The translations under genes were made by a program, and so were the position numbers. This document shows positions 38,875 to 49,478 of a stretch of DNA of 64,000 nt, piece after piece. Each line of letters starts with the position of its first letter. The first letter of the stretch is position 1. This stretch comes from RI-153 sp963721725 (lineage in GTDB: Bacteria > Chloroflexota > Anaerolineae > Caldilineales > Caldilineaceae): the NCBI GenBank assembly GCA_963721725.1, contig CAVRLX010000032.1, positions 62,001-126,000 on the forward strand, written 5' to 3'. The notes under the pieces are model-generated. The model had not been told where the DNA came from, did no database searches, and saw only the letters and a program-made list of their open reading frames with translations.

Positions 38875-41053
38875 GGCGCAACACCACCACTGAGCGGGCT
38901 TCTACCGGGACCGAATCCCCCTGCGTAAATTGTTCGTCGCTGGCCGTGGGGCGGTCGTTGGCCGTGTCAAAGACTTTTTCCCAGCGTTGTCCCCAATCTT
39001 CCGGGGGCAGTGTAAAAGGCAACGCTTCATAATGGGCGTTAAACATGACATAGAAGCTATCGTCGGTGACCCGGTTGCCGTGGCGGTCGGGGTGGCGCAG
39101 GGCGTTGCCGTTGAGAAAGACGGCCAACGACTTGGCAAAGCCGATTGTCCAACTCTCATCGGACATTTCGTTGCCCTCAGGCGTGAACCAGCCAATGTCA
39201 TGCACATCGCTGCCGCGGATCGACATACCCTGGAACCAGCCGCGCTGCCGAAAGACCGGATGTTCGCGGCGAAAGTGAATCAGAAAGCGGGTAAACTCAA
39301 GCAGATCTTCGTCGATATGCTCCCAATCATGCCAGGCGATCTGGCTGTCCTGGCAATAGGTGTTGTTGTTGCCGTGCTGGGTGCGGCCCTGTTCGTCGCC
39401 CGCCAGCAGCATAGGCACACCTTGTGAGAGCAGCAACGTCGTCAACATATTGCGTTTTTGGCGGGCGCGCAGCGCGTTGATCTCCGGGTCATCGGTGGGG
39501 CCTTCAGCGCCACAGTTCCACGAGCGGTTGTGATCTTCGCCACCGCCGGGGTCATAGTTGTCGTCGTTGTGCCTCTCGTTGTAGCTCACCAGATCGTTGA
39601 GCGTAAAGCCATCGTGCGCGGTGATGAAGTTGATGCTGGCCGTGGGGCGGCGTCCGCTGGGACCGTAGAGATCCGAACTCCCTGTGAAGCGATAGGCAAA
39701 CTCGGCCAGCGTGCTATCTTCGCCGCGCCAGTAATCGCGCAGCACATCGCGATAGGCGCCATTCCACTCCGTCCACCCTGGCGGGAACTTGCCCACCAAA
39801 TAGCCGCCCTCGCCCAGATCCCACGGCTCGGCGATAAGCTTGACCTGCGAGATAATCGGATCTTGGTGGATGATATCAAAGAATGCGCCCAACTGATCCA
39901 CCTCGTGCAGTTCGCGTGCCAGCGCCGCCGCCAGATCAAAACGGAAGCCGTCCACGTGCATCTCGGTGACCCAATAGCGCAGGCTGTCCATGATCAGTTG
40001 TAGCACGTTGGGCTGCATCATGTTAAGTGTGTTGCCCGTGCCGGTATAGTCCATGTAATAGCGCGGATCATCTTGCACCAGCCGGTAATAGGCGGCGTTG
40101 TCGATGCCGCGGAACGAGAGCGTGGGGCCAAGATGATTGCCCTCGGCGGTGTGGTTATAGACCACATCGAGGATTACTTCGATGCCTGCGCTGTGAAAGG
40201 CTTTGACCATCTCTTTGAATTCGTTGACCTGTTGGCCCATCACTCCGCCGCTGGCATAGCGCGCATCGGGCGCAAAGAATCCAATCGAGTTATAGCCCCA
40301 ATAGTTGGTCAGATCTTTTTCCACCAGATGGCGGTCGGAGACAAAATGGTGGATCGGCATGAGTTCCACGGCCGTGATGCCCAATTTTTGCAGATAGTCT
40401 AGTACCTCTGGCGTGTTCAGCCCGGCATAAGTGCCACGCAGGTCGGGCGGCACAGCCGGGTGTTGCGCTGTGAAGCCCTTCACGTGCATTTCGTAAATAA
40501 CTGAATTATGCAGCGGAGTTTGTGGTGCTTTATCGTCGCCCCAATCAAAGCGAGGATCAACCACAACCGCCTTGGGCACAAACGGCCCACTGTCCGCTTC
40601 GCTGAAAGAAAGATCCATCGCCTCGTGGCCGATGATATAGCCAAAAATGGCATCATCCCAATTTACCGTGCCCGACACTGCTTTGGCATAGGGGTCCAGG
40701 AGCAGCTTGTTGGGGTTGAAGCGGTGACCCGCTTCCGGGGCAAAGGGGCCATAGACTCGGTAGCCATAAAGCTGGCCGGGGCCGATCCCTGGCAGATAGG
40801 CGTGCCAGATCTGGTGAGTCTGCTCAGTCAGGCGCAGGCGCGAGGTCTCTTTGGACGGATCCTCTTTATCGAAAAAGCACAGTTCGACCGCTTCGGCGTT
40901 TTGGGCAAAAAGGGTAAAGTTCACCCCTTCCCCGTCCCAGGTTGCCCCCAGCGGATAAGGTTCGCCGGGCCAAATCGGGGTGGGCGCCTTGTCGCTTTCT
41001 TCGTAGGTATGGATGCCTTCCGGCTCTAAAATTTTCTCGTGAATAGTTGACAT
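38864..41053 (-). CDS. treX: Glycogen debranching enzyme (isoamylase type)
   Basis: GH13 isoamylase-type enzyme of 729 residues that cuts alpha-1,6 branches of glycogen to feed TreY/TreZ. It has an N-terminal carbohydrate-binding beta domain (GATWDGEGVNFTLFAQNAEA), then VIYEMHVKGFTA, VILDVVYNHTAEGNHLGPTL, the nucleophile motif VDGFRFDLAAAL, IAEPWDLGEGGY and ITAHDGFTLNDLVSYN. The ATG at 41053 is preceded by AAAGGA; a longer frame upstream would add a hydrophobic, cysteine-containing stretch unlikely to be real. First gene of the trehalose group, transcribed away from the histidine kinase gene across an AT-rich spacer (41054-41324) that should hold both promoters. Confidence 0.93.
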   Translation of the reverse strand: MSTIHEKILEPEGIHTYEESDKAPTPIWPGEPYPLGATWDGEGVNFTLFAQNAEAVELCFFDKEDPSKETSRLRLTEQTHQIWHAYLPGIGPGQLYGYRVYGPFAPEAGHRFNPNKLLLDPYAKAVSGTVNWDDAIFGYIIGHEAMDLSFSEADSGPFVPKAVVVDPRFDWGDDKAPQTPLHNSVIYEMHVKGFTAQHPAVPPDLRGTYAGLNTPEVLDYLQKLGITAVELMPIHHFVSDRHLVEKDLTNYWGYNSIGFFAPDARYASGGVMGQQVNEFKEMVKAFHSAGIEVILDVVYNHTAEGNHLGPTLSFRGIDNAAYYRLVQDDPRYYMDYTGTGNTLNMMQPNVLQLIMDSLRYWVTEMHVDGFRFDLAAALARELHEVDQLGAFFDIIHQDPIISQVKLIAEPWDLGEGGYLVGKFPPGWTEWNGAYRDVLRDYWRGEDSTLAEFAYRFTGSSDLYGPSGRRPTASINFITAHDGFTLNDLVSYNERHNDDNYDPGGGEDHNRSWNCGAEGPTDDPEINALRARQKRNMLTTLLLSQGVPMLLAGDEQGRTQHGNNNTYCQDSQIAWHDWEHIDEDLLEFTRFLIHFRREHPVFRQRGWFQGMSIRGSDVHDIGWFTPEGNEMSDESWTIGFAKSLAVFLNGNALRHPDRHGNRVTDDSFYVMFNAHYEALPFTLPPEDWGQRWEKVFDTANDRPTASDEQFTQGDSVPVEARSVVVLRHVQ

Positions 41054-41324
41054 ACAATCGATCCTTTTACAATAAAAATAACTTACAAAAATACCCAATA
41101 AAATAACACAGACAAAAAAGCGCTCTCCACACAAGGAGAGCTACCGTATGGTTGAGACAGAAAAGAATTTTCGGAAAAGTGGAATACGCCAGAGATCAAG
41201 GCAAGGTGAGGACAATCGAGCGTAGAACATATCAGCTACAATATCTGATAGACAAAATTATGACAAGAGTTTTTAATACAAAGTGAGATATAAAGCTAGA
41301 TATATTCTATTCAAATTATTTACG

Positions 41325-43460
41325 ATGCCTATGATCAATACAACCCTTGGCTTGGCTAAACATGAAAATCAACGGCAACTGCTCCTCACGCTCTTCCTGC
41401 TGGCATTTTTGTTGGGGCTTGAGGGGCTTGGCCTGTGGCTAACCGGTGAGGCTACCTTGCGCCAAATTACACGCTTCTCGGCCATAGTAGCGGGGATGCT
41501 GCTCCTGACCGGGCTGGTGACGGCGCTCTTACGCCCTGGCCCGGATACGCGCCTGGCTGGGGTGCTGGCGATTTTGCTTGCCAGCCTGTTGGTGGTGCCT
41601 TTTGACCTAAGCAGCCTGCCTGTGCCGCCCCAGGGTGCATTTCTGGATGAACTTTCTCTCCATGCTTTGCTACGGCTCTTCAATGGAGTCATGGCGATTC
41701 CCGTAGGCTTACATTTGGTGGCACGCTTTCCCAAGCGTGCGCCCTGGCGCGCCACACCTTCGGATCGCAGTTTGTTCTTTGCCTATATAACGACAGCCAT
41801 TTTGCTTCCCCTACCCTTGCTTCCTGCCAAAGGCAGCGCTCGCCTGGCTTTGGGCATCTGCGGCCTGATCTGGCTGTTGACCCTGTGGGGGTGGATCCAT
41901 TGGCTGTTGATCCAGGGGGGCTGGGGCGAAGAGAGCCGACAACAACCCATAGGCCGTCGGCAGCAAACGCTAGACAACGAAAGTGGCAATTCACAATTCA
42001 CAAATCGCAATGCATCCCGCGCTGCCCAACAATCGCGGCTTCTCCTTTTCGGTTTTGTCATTGCCGAAGTGCCGCTGTTGCTGCGCCTTTTTTTCTTTGG
42101 GCTGGGCTGGGGCGATGTGCTGCCGTACAGCATGGCGCTGGTGGCGCAAATCGCGGTCCCCATGAGCGTCACCTATGGCGTGCTGCGCCACGATCTTTTT
42201 GAGATCGACGCCACCGTGCGCCGTGCTCTCGCCTATACGGCGCTCATCGCCACTTTGCTAACCGTCTACTTTGGTCTCACGCTCTTCGTCACCGAAGTGC
42301 TGGCGCGCAGCCTCCCGCAGATTCGCGGCGTGGCGACATTGGCTGTGTTGCTGGCTGCCGCTGTGATCTTTCGCCCGCTCTATGGCAGCCTCCAACGCTT
42401 TGTAGATCGGCTTTTTTATCCCGAACGGCTGCGCTTTGAAGACGAAATTGCCGGGGCACGGCAGGCACTCCAGCAAATCCAGGGGCGCGCAAGCGTGATC
42501 CGGCTTCTCACCGCCGATCTGCCGCAACGCCTGGATCTGGTTTGGGCCTCATTGGTCTTGGCTCCCGATCAAGACGTGCCCGGTGGTCAGCGCACGCCTG
42601 TCTGGAACGAACGGCTGCTGGTGGGGGAGCGGGTTTTGGGGCGCTATTGGGTGGGGGCGCGGCGCAGCGGTTTGCTCTTTGACGGGCACGAACTGAGCCT
42701 CTTGCGCGGCGTGGTGGAGCAGGCAGCGCTGGCGTTAGCCTATGCCGAAACATTGGAAGATCTCTCGCAACTCAACCGCAGCCTGGAGGCCCAGGTGGCA
42801 GCGCGCACGGCCCAAGTGGTGGATCAACAGCGCACCCTGGCTGTGGCCGAAGATCGGCGGCGGTTGGCACGCGATCTCCACGATTCGGTTAACCAGACCC
42901 TGTTCAGCATCAGCTTGGGCGTGCGGGCGCTGCAAAAATTGGTGACCCGCAACCCGCAGGCCGCCATCGACGGGTTAACCGATCAAGAGCGCGCCGCCCA
43001 ACAGGCTCTGGCCGAAATGCGTGCACTGTTGACCCAACTGCGCGCACCGCTGTTGACAGCACAGAGCGATTTCGTGGAAAGCTTGCGCCAACAGGCCGAA
43101 GCTTCCCGCACCCTAGGCATCAGCGTAACCCTTTCTACGCCCGACCACCTCGATTTGCCCGTCCATGTGGCAAATGAACTGCTCTACGTTGCCAAAGAAG
43201 CGCTGCACAACGCCGCCAAATATAGCGGCGTCCACGAAATTTGTTGCACACTGGCACACCAACCCAACGGCATTTCACTTATCGTCGAAGATGCCGGCAT
43301 CGGCTTTGCGCTTGATCAGATCAGACTTGTGCCCGGTCACGGTCTGGGGCTGGGCAACATGGCCGAACGCATGGCCGAACTGGGCGGCACGCTCACAGTG
43401 CATTCGCTCCCCGGCAGCGGCACACGCATTGAGGCATGGCTGCCAGTGCACCGATCATAG
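41325..43460 (+). CDS. Membrane sensor histidine kinase, NarL/DesK type
   Basis: About 711 residues. The N-terminal half has around eight hydrophobic helices, interrupted near residues 205-230 by a hydrophilic stretch that looks inserted (EESRQQPIGRRQQTLDNE). A GAF-like region follows (FEDEIAGARQALQQIQGR, LDLVWASLVLAPDQD). The HisKA_3 motif ARDLHDSVNQTLFSISLGV gives the phosphorylated histidine near residue 520. The ATPase domain has NELLYVAKEALHNAAKYSG (N box), VEDAGIGFALD and GHGLGLGNMAERM (G boxes). The start is uncertain: GTG at 41283 or ATG at 41325 or 41331, none with a good ribosome site. It is followed by its response regulator. Signal unknown. Confidence 0.85.
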   Translation: MPMINTTLGLAKHENQRQLLLTLFLLAFLLGLEGLGLWLTGEATLRQITRFSAIVAGMLLLTGLVTALLRPGPDTRLAGVLAILLASLLVVPFDLSSLPVPPQGAFLDELSLHALLRLFNGVMAIPVGLHLVARFPKRAPWRATPSDRSLFFAYITTAILLPLPLLPAKGSARLALGICGLIWLLTLWGWIHWLLIQGGWGEESRQQPIGRRQQTLDNESGNSQFTNRNASRAAQQSRLLLFGFVIAEVPLLLRLFFFGLGWGDVLPYSMALVAQIAVPMSVTYGVLRHDLFEIDATVRRALAYTALIATLLTVYFGLTLFVTEVLARSLPQIRGVATLAVLLAAAVIFRPLYGSLQRFVDRLFYPERLRFEDEIAGARQALQQIQGRASVIRLLTADLPQRLDLVWASLVLAPDQDVPGGQRTPVWNERLLVGERVLGRYWVGARRSGLLFDGHELSLLRGVVEQAALALAYAETLEDLSQLNRSLEAQVAARTAQVVDQQRTLAVAEDRRRLARDLHDSVNQTLFSISLGVRALQKLVTRNPQAAIDGLTDQERAAQQALAEMRALLTQLRAPLLTAQSDFVESLRQQAEASRTLGISVTLSTPDHLDLPVHVANELLYVAKEALHNAAKYSGVHEICCTLAHQPNGISLIVEDAGIGFALDQIRLVPGHGLGLGNMAERMAELGGTLTVHSLPGSGTRIEAWLPVHRS

Positions 43461-43564
43461 ACGAATGAGCATGAACGAAGCTACATCACGTTTAACGTGG
43501 GTACATTGTCTTTCGTCCTGCATGGCGCAATTCACCATTCACATTTCCCGAAAGGACTCTATCC

Positions 43565-44212
43565 ATGATCCGCATTGCCATCGCTGATGATCACGAAATC
43601 GTGCGCCGCGGGCTGCGTATGACCATTCAAGGCGAAGAGGACATGACACTGGTGGGGGAAGCGAGTAACGGCCAAGAGGCGCTGGATCTGGTGACGAAAA
43701 CCCGCCCCGATGTGCTCTTGCTTGATCTGCAAATGCCCGGTATCAACGGCATTGAAACTGCGCTTGCCATCCGCGCCCGTTCCCTGCCCGTGCGCGTTCT
43801 TGTGCTCACCAGCTTTGAAAGCGACGCCAAACTGCACGCCGCCATGCAGGCCGGCGTGGACGGTTATTTTCTCAAAGATACGGCGGGCGATGCGCTGGTG
43901 GCCGCGATTCGGGGCGTGGCTGCGGGCGCTCCTCAACTGCACCCAGAGATTGCGCGGCGACTCATGCGCGGAATGGCCGCTCCGCTGACACCGATCAGCG
44001 ATCTCACCGAACGCGAGCGCGATGTATTACGGCTGCTGACGTTGGGCATGAGCAACAAAGAGATCGGCAGCCAACTGGTGCTCACCGAGCAGACGGTCAA
44101 AGGCTACGTCAGCGCTATCTTGGGCAAACTGCACGTCTCGGACCGCACCCAGGCCGCGCTGCTGGCCGTGCGCTATGGCGTGGTGGGGTTGGACGAGTTG
44201 CCGGATCCGTAA
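43565..44212 (+). CDS. NarL/LuxR-type response regulator
   Basis: 215 residues. The receiver domain has the acidic pair ADDHE, the phosphoacceptor D54 in LLLDLQMPG, a threonine in LVLTSFES and the lysine in YFLKDTAGD. The C-terminal HTH is LTERERDVLRLLTLGMSNKE followed by VKGYVSAILGKLHVSDRTQA, the classic LuxR/GerE type. AAAGGA lies upstream of the ATG. It is encoded about 100 bases after the histidine kinase and is almost certainly its partner. Target genes are unknown; treXYZ lies divergently next to the pair. Confidence 0.92.
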   Translation: MIRIAIADDHEIVRRGLRMTIQGEEDMTLVGEASNGQEALDLVTKTRPDVLLLDLQMPGINGIETALAIRARSLPVRVLVLTSFESDAKLHAAMQAGVDGYFLKDTAGDALVAAIRGVAAGAPQLHPEIARRLMRGMAAPLTPISDLTERERDVLRLLTLGMSNKEIGSQLVLTEQTVKGYVSAILGKLHVSDRTQAALLAVRYGVVGLDELPDP

Positions 44213-44247
44213 AAGGAGCCGGTGGGCAGAGATGGGGCGGTGACTTT

Positions 44248-47200
44248 TCAGCGCCGCAGCATGGGCAGATAGACAGGCAACGTAACCGTCCATGTCCCCA
44301 TGAAGTTTGGCCCCTGCTCCTCGCCCAGATCATCCACGCCGTACATTTCAATGACGTAAGCTTCACTCTGTGCCGCTGCCGCTTTGAAGACCACCGGCAC
44401 GCGCACGCCAATCGTTGATCCGGCGTCACCAGAGCCGGTGAAGGTCGCCTCGGCCAGATTCAAGCGCACCGTCTCGTTCTCCAACACTTTGTATTCGCCG
44501 AAACGCCCGCTGCCCGCTGGGCTGCCGTCGGCGTTGAGCAAGAAGAGCGTGCTGGCGTCGTTGTTTTGTGCATCGCGCGCCTCTTGGTAGCGAACCCACA
44601 GCACAATCGCGTCATCATTTACCAGCCGAAAGTCCATCTCATTCATGGCTCGCCAGGGCTGGCTTGTGTGTTCCCACGCCAGTTTGAAGATCGTGGTCTG
44701 GCCCACCCGGCTTTCAAAGAGTGCCTCGGGTTCCATGGTCACGTCGGGGATGCCCACACTCAGCCGCCGCACAGGGAAAGAGACGGCATCGGTTGTCTTT
44801 TTTGTGCTCGTGTCAATTACATCCACTTTGACGGTTCCAATGCTCCCAAGATCCCCAGCAAAGACCGTGGCAACCAAGATCCCTTTAACCAATCGGGTGG
44901 GGCGCTGATTGCCATTCCAACGCACAACCGAAGTCGCATTAAAGTTTTCCCCACTCACGAGCAGGGTGAATCCTTTGCCACCTATCGTAGCCGAGGATGG
45001 ATTTAGCCCTGTAATCGAGAGGGTTCCCGGCTCTGGTTCCGCCACATCCAGCACATTCACTGTGATCGACGCACTTTTGCTCAGCCCGCGCCCATCACTG
45101 ACGGTGACATTAAAACTGTGTGTGCTTTTTGTTTCAAAATCAAGTTGGCGGCTATCTTTCACGGATAGTTGTCCACTGGGGCTAACCGTAAAGACCATTG
45201 ACGTTGTGGAATACGAAAGCGCATCCCCGTCGGGATCTGTGGCTGACAGGCGCGTACCCACTAAGCTGCCATTCAGTGTATTTTCGGCCACGCTGCGGCT
45301 CTGCGCTGTGAAGATCGGTGACTCGTTCACATCCTGCAAGCGCACAGTCCATGTCGCCACATCGAAAGAGCCATTGTCCGTCCGCGCTTCGATGACCAGC
45401 GTAAAGAGAGGGGTAGACTTCATAATTTAGCGCCGCGCTGTTATTAACAAAGAGAGTGCCCGCCGCATCCACTCGAAAGGCGTTACCCGTATTGCCAGAG
45501 AGAATCGTATAAGTCGTCGCGTTGCTGGCATCAAGACTAGCCGCGGCCAGCGTGGGAACTTGTGTACCGTTGGCGCTATTTTCGGGCAGGCTTAAGTTAC
45601 GGTCATCGAGCAAGGGCGAGGTTGCCGTGTCCAGGATCACCACCTCTGCCGACGATGGGGTCCCCGTAATTGCGCCGCTTGGCTCAAAGAGCAGCATGGA
45701 AAAAGTCTCGGCGGCTTCGGCCAAGCCGTCGTTTTTAATGGACACGCTGAATGTCTTGGTAATCTCGCCAGAGGCAAACGAGACATCGCGCACATTATCC
45801 ACAAAGTCTACGCCCGCCACATTCAAACTGGCCCCGCCTTTGGCCGTGCCACCGTCTGGGGAACCCGTCAACTGCACACGCACACTCGACTGGGCGGAGA
45901 GATTGCCCGTTCGCCGCAGTGCCAGAGCTGGCGTCAAACTTCCATCTTCGCTCACCACATAGCCCGCCTGTGTAAATTCCACCACTGGCGCGGTATAGGC
46001 CGCGAAGAGTTCGCTGACGCCCACGGTTTCAGCATCGGCCAGATAGTAGACAGTCTTCCCATCTGGGCTGAATTGAAAATCATTCGCACCGAAACGCACA
46101 GAGCCACCGGAGACCAGCGCCCCGCTCAGTGTCTCCACAGGGCCGCCGTCAATCGGCACGCTGAAAAGCTCTACCACGCCTGCGGTATTTTGATCCGCCG
46201 CATAGACTACACGCTGGCTGTCGGGGCTGATCCGAAAAGCACGCAGATTGCCCCCGCTGACCACAGGCGTGTTGATCTGGGAATTCACGATGGCCGGTGT
46301 GCTCAACGCCACACTGGCAAGCTCAAACTGATTATCATTGTTGGCGTCGGCCAGATAGAGCAGATGGCTACCGTCGGCGCTGATCTGGAGATCCGGCGCA
46401 GCAATATTCGCCACTGTGGGGCCGAACGTCCCTGTGGCCGTGGTTCCCAGCGTAAGCGGTCGGTTAAAGACGCGCAGATCACCACCCAGCGGCGGTCTCT
46501 GTACAAAGTAGACCTGCGTGCCGTTGGGGCTGAGACGGAAAGCACGCACCGCACTGCCCGACAGGCTTAGCTGGGTGGCTGCCGAGCCTGTGGAGGCCAC
46601 GGCAAAAAGCTGATTTTCATTATCTGTAATGGCGTCGGCCAGATAGAGAACCGTGTTGCCATCGGGGCTGATCTCAAACTGCGATACGTTGCCCCCGTTC
46701 ACCAGCGGGGCGTTGAGCTTTGGCACAATGCCGCCATTGGTGCGGGCGCTGTAAAGTTCCGTCACGCCATTGGTGTTGCCATCGGCCAGATAAACCGCCC
46801 GACTAGACGTGGCGTTGACCTGAAACGTGGCGACATCGCCGCCCGCCACCAGCGGCGCGCTGAATCCGAAAGCCGGCGTCCGAGCCATCGGCAGGAATCG
46901 AAAATAACTCGATTGTCCCGTCCAAATTTTGGTCGGCCCGATAGATCGCCCGTGTGCCATCAGGCGTGATCTGGAAAGCATAGACCACACCGCCATTGGT
47001 CAACGGCGGATTCAAGCGGCGCACAGAGCCATCGGTTAGCGGAATCTGGTTAAGGTTGTTGACCTGTTCGCCAAAGAAAAAGGTGTTGCTTGTGCCATCG
47101 CTGACGCTGGAAATGCGTTCGGGAACCTGGCTATGTTGCACCGTAAAGTTGACGGTACGCACAGAGCCATCGCCCAACAGGATGGCATCCTGTGAAAAGG

Positions 47201-47687
47201 CGAATTTGAAATTATTCAATGACCGGTTGCCAATCGCGATTGGCCCACTGATAGAGACGGCCGGGGCAGTGCCTTGGCTGGCCGTGCGCATCAACTCAAA
47301 GAAGTTGCCCAGGGTGACATCGTTCCCCGTCCGGGCAAAGAGAATTTGTGTGCCGTCCGGGCTAAATTCATAGCTCTCTACACTGTCTGCATTTCCCGTG
47401 GCCGTCGGGCTGATCTGGACTGCCGCGCCCCCTGTGGCGGGAATCGTAAAGAGATCCGCCGGGAGATTCACGGCGTCCCCTCCCGTGGGCCGTGTCACCC
47501 GATAGGCAATGCGGCTGCCATCGGGGCTAATGCGAAAATCCAATACGCGCTGACCCGGACTCAGAGCCGGATTGAGCTTGATGCGAACTTGGGGCGCTGC
47601 GCCAATCGGCGGCACCAGAGTCACGAGCCAGACCACAATTAACAGCCACGAAATCAGACGATAACCGCGACGATTCTGGGAGGACAT
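44248..47687 (-). CDS. Large secreted protein: TolB-like propeller, Calx-beta, cadherin and IPT domains (two frame breaks)
   Basis: About 1,145 residues. The start at 47687 (MSSQNRRGYRL) has AAGGAG upstream and a signal peptide (LISWLLIVVWLVTLVPPIGA). About 600 residues of repeated propeller strands follow, each with a phrase like RISPDGSRIAYR, FQITPDGTRAIYRADQN or FEISPDGNTVLYLADA (TolB/WD40-like). Next is a Calx-beta domain (GVDFVDNVRDVSFASGE, with AAETFSMLLFEPSGA), cadherin-type repeats (LSATDPDGDALSYS, VNESPIF) and an IPT-like domain (ITGLNPSSATIGG). It ends LPVYLPMLRR. Breaks lie near 46,885 and 45,420. Probably a cell-surface or matrix protein. One propeller stretch resembles the DUF1559 phrase DGTSNTFFFGE. 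Confidence 0.75.
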
Positions 47688-47733
47688 GATAGTAACTCCT
47701 TGCGGATGAACGACCAAAAGACGCACACCTAAC

Positions 47734-48915
47734 TCAACCGTGATAACGTGAGGCTTCTTCGCCGTGGGTAGTGGCGCTTAAATCACGCCAGCGGAACTTG
47801 GCGGCCCACGCATTTTCTTTGCCCTCCACCACATCGGCGATCAACTCGCCCAGCACCGGCCCAAACTTGAACCCGTGTCCACTGCCACCGGCGGCTACGC
47901 TCAGCCCCGGCTTTTCAGGATGTTGATCGATCCAGAAATGCTCGTCCAATGTGTCGTTGTAGAGGCAGCGGCGCGTATAGACCAGTTCCGCATTTGCCAG
48001 CGCCGGGAAGGTATCGGCCAAAAAGCGGCGCAGGTGATCAATGTCGCTGGGATAGACCTCGCGGGCGTCATGCTCAGGATGGAGCGGCACGCCCACGCCG
48101 TGGTTTGCCACTTTGACAATCCCGGCGTGTGGGTGCAACGGAAAGCCATACCAGCCCGTGTTGGCAACATCCGCCGTGAAAACCGTGAAATTGGGCGGCG
48201 TAAAAAGCGCCGGATCAGCCGGGCGCAGATGGAAAATCGGATGGCCCGTGGCCCGCATCACACTTTGCAGTTCGGGCAACAGATGATGGGTCCACGCCCC
48301 CGCCGCCACCAATGTGTGATCCGCTTCAAATGTTTCGCCCTCACGTGTACGGACGCCGGTAATTTTTTTGTCGCCCAAAAAGCGCTCCGCCGTCTGGCCG
48401 GGATGCACCGCCACGCCTTCGCGAATGGCCTTTTTCGACAACTCCTCCACCACACGGCCACTTTCGGCATAGCCCCCGCGCGGCCCATAAAAGCCATCCA
48501 CATAGCGCTCGGCATTCCAGGCCGGAAAGCGCCGCCGTAGCTCGTCGCTGGTCATGCGCTCCAATGCGTGGCCTTCGTCCAACAACGTGTGATAACTATC
48601 ATAGACATAACCGCCGGGCTGCATTGGCTCGCGGGTCAGCATCAACACGCCGGTATTGTGATAAAGCGCCTCGCCAAACTCGGCGTTCCAGGCCAAAAAG
48701 CCGTCAATCGAACGGTCCACCATCTGCGCGTACTGGCGATCCTTGCCATATTCCATGCGCACCACTTTGCTCACATCGGTGGAGGCCGCCAGCGGGTGCG
48801 GAATCGGCCCCGGATCAATCACGGCGACGCGGTGGCCGCGGCGGTTAAGTTCAAGCGCAGTGGTGATGCCATAGATGCCTGCGCCGATGATAAGAAAATC
48901 GCTGGAAATGGGCAT
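47734..48915 (-). CDS. Sarcosine oxidase family flavoenzyme, second copy
   Basis: Intact 393-residue monomeric-sarcosine-oxidase-type flavoprotein. FAD motif DFLIIGAGIYGITTALEL, then STDVSKVVRMEYGKDRQY. The covalent-flavin cysteine is in YTRRCLYNDTLDEHFWID, and SVAAGGSGHGFKFGPVLGE closes the FAD site. It is clearly different from the copy at 20366-21724: shorter, and with GIYG instead of GVGGMG. It probably oxidises another N-methyl or secondary amine. It stands alone between the propeller protein and a broken regulator. Confidence 0.85.
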   Translation of the reverse strand: MPISSDFLIIGAGIYGITTALELNRRGHRVAVIDPGPIPHPLAASTDVSKVVRMEYGKDRQYAQMVDRSIDGFLAWNAEFGEALYHNTGVLMLTREPMQPGGYVYDSYHTLLDEGHALERMTSDELRRRFPAWNAERYVDGFYGPRGGYAESGRVVEELSKKAIREGVAVHPGQTAERFLGDKKITGVRTREGETFEADHTLVAAGAWTHHLLPELQSVMRATGHPIFHLRPADPALFTPPNFTVFTADVANTGWYGFPLHPHAGIVKVANHGVGVPLHPEHDAREVYPSDIDHLRRFLADTFPALANAELVYTRRCLYNDTLDEHFWIDQHPEKPGLSVAAGGSGHGFKFGPVLGELIADVVEGKENAWAAKFRWRDLSATTHGEEASRYHG

Positions 48916-49090
48916 AGGTTTCTCCGAAAAGGGATGTGGACAAAAGGCGTGAAAGATAGCAGAGGCAGGCTAGAAAAAGTCACCCAACAACCGTCGCGAG
49001 TACGCAAAATCGGGCGATTGCTCGCATTATACCCGAAGCAGGCTGCCATAACATGGATAATCAATCTGTTGCACGCAACATGCCCCAACT

Positions 49091-49360
49091 ATGACAAATC
49101 TGCATCTGCGCCTTTTGGGCGGCTTTCAATTGACAACCGAAACTGAAGGCATGCTGCTGCCCACCGATAAGATCCGAGGCTTGCTGGCCCGATTGGCGAG
49201 GCGTCTGCCTGTCACTCAACCATTTGGCAATTCAAGAATTGGCTCTGGGCAAATCGGAAAAGGCTATCGAAAGGCTACAGATCTGCATTCGCACCGCCGA
49301 ACTGCATGAGCAGCGCGAGATGATGGCGGTGGGATGGCTCAATCTGGGCAATACTCCTTC
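49091..49360 (+). pseudogene. Remnant of a SARP-type transcriptional activator with TPR repeats
   Basis: The first 35 residues (MTNLHLRLLGGFQLTTETEG, then KIRGLLARLA) are the start of a SARP/BTAD activator. The frame then jumps, near 49,200-49,215, to sequence that in another frame reads LNHLAIQELALGKSEKAIER and QICIRTAELHEQREMMAVGW. That is a tetratricopeptide repeat of the kind found near the C-terminus of such large regulators, normally several hundred residues later. The best explanation is an internal deletion that removed the middle of the gene. The spacer after it, up to 49,409, holds no gene. Confidence 0.6.
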
Positions 49361-49408
49361 TTCCAGATTAGCTACTGTATGCCCGCACCCGCTTGGATCG
49401 CGATTCGG

Positions 49409-49478
49409 CGATTAGAGACCGGGGATTCGGATAGTTGTTCCATACCCCAGTCTCTAATCGTCGCCCCCTAATCCCCGC
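49409..49478. repeat. Palindromic element at the end of the serine hydrolase gene
   Basis: CGATTAGAGACCGGGG and CCCCAGTCTCTAATCG are inverted copies (one mismatch) around a 20-base centre. A further TAATCCCCG pairs with CGGGGATT. It lies between the SARP remnant and the stop codon of the serine hydrolase, which converge. Confidence 0.75.

Noticed and set aside
41054..41134. N-terminal extension of TreX with a hydrophobic stretch
   Set aside because: The ribosome site favours the ATG at 41053, and cytoplasmic debranching enzymes carry no such segment.
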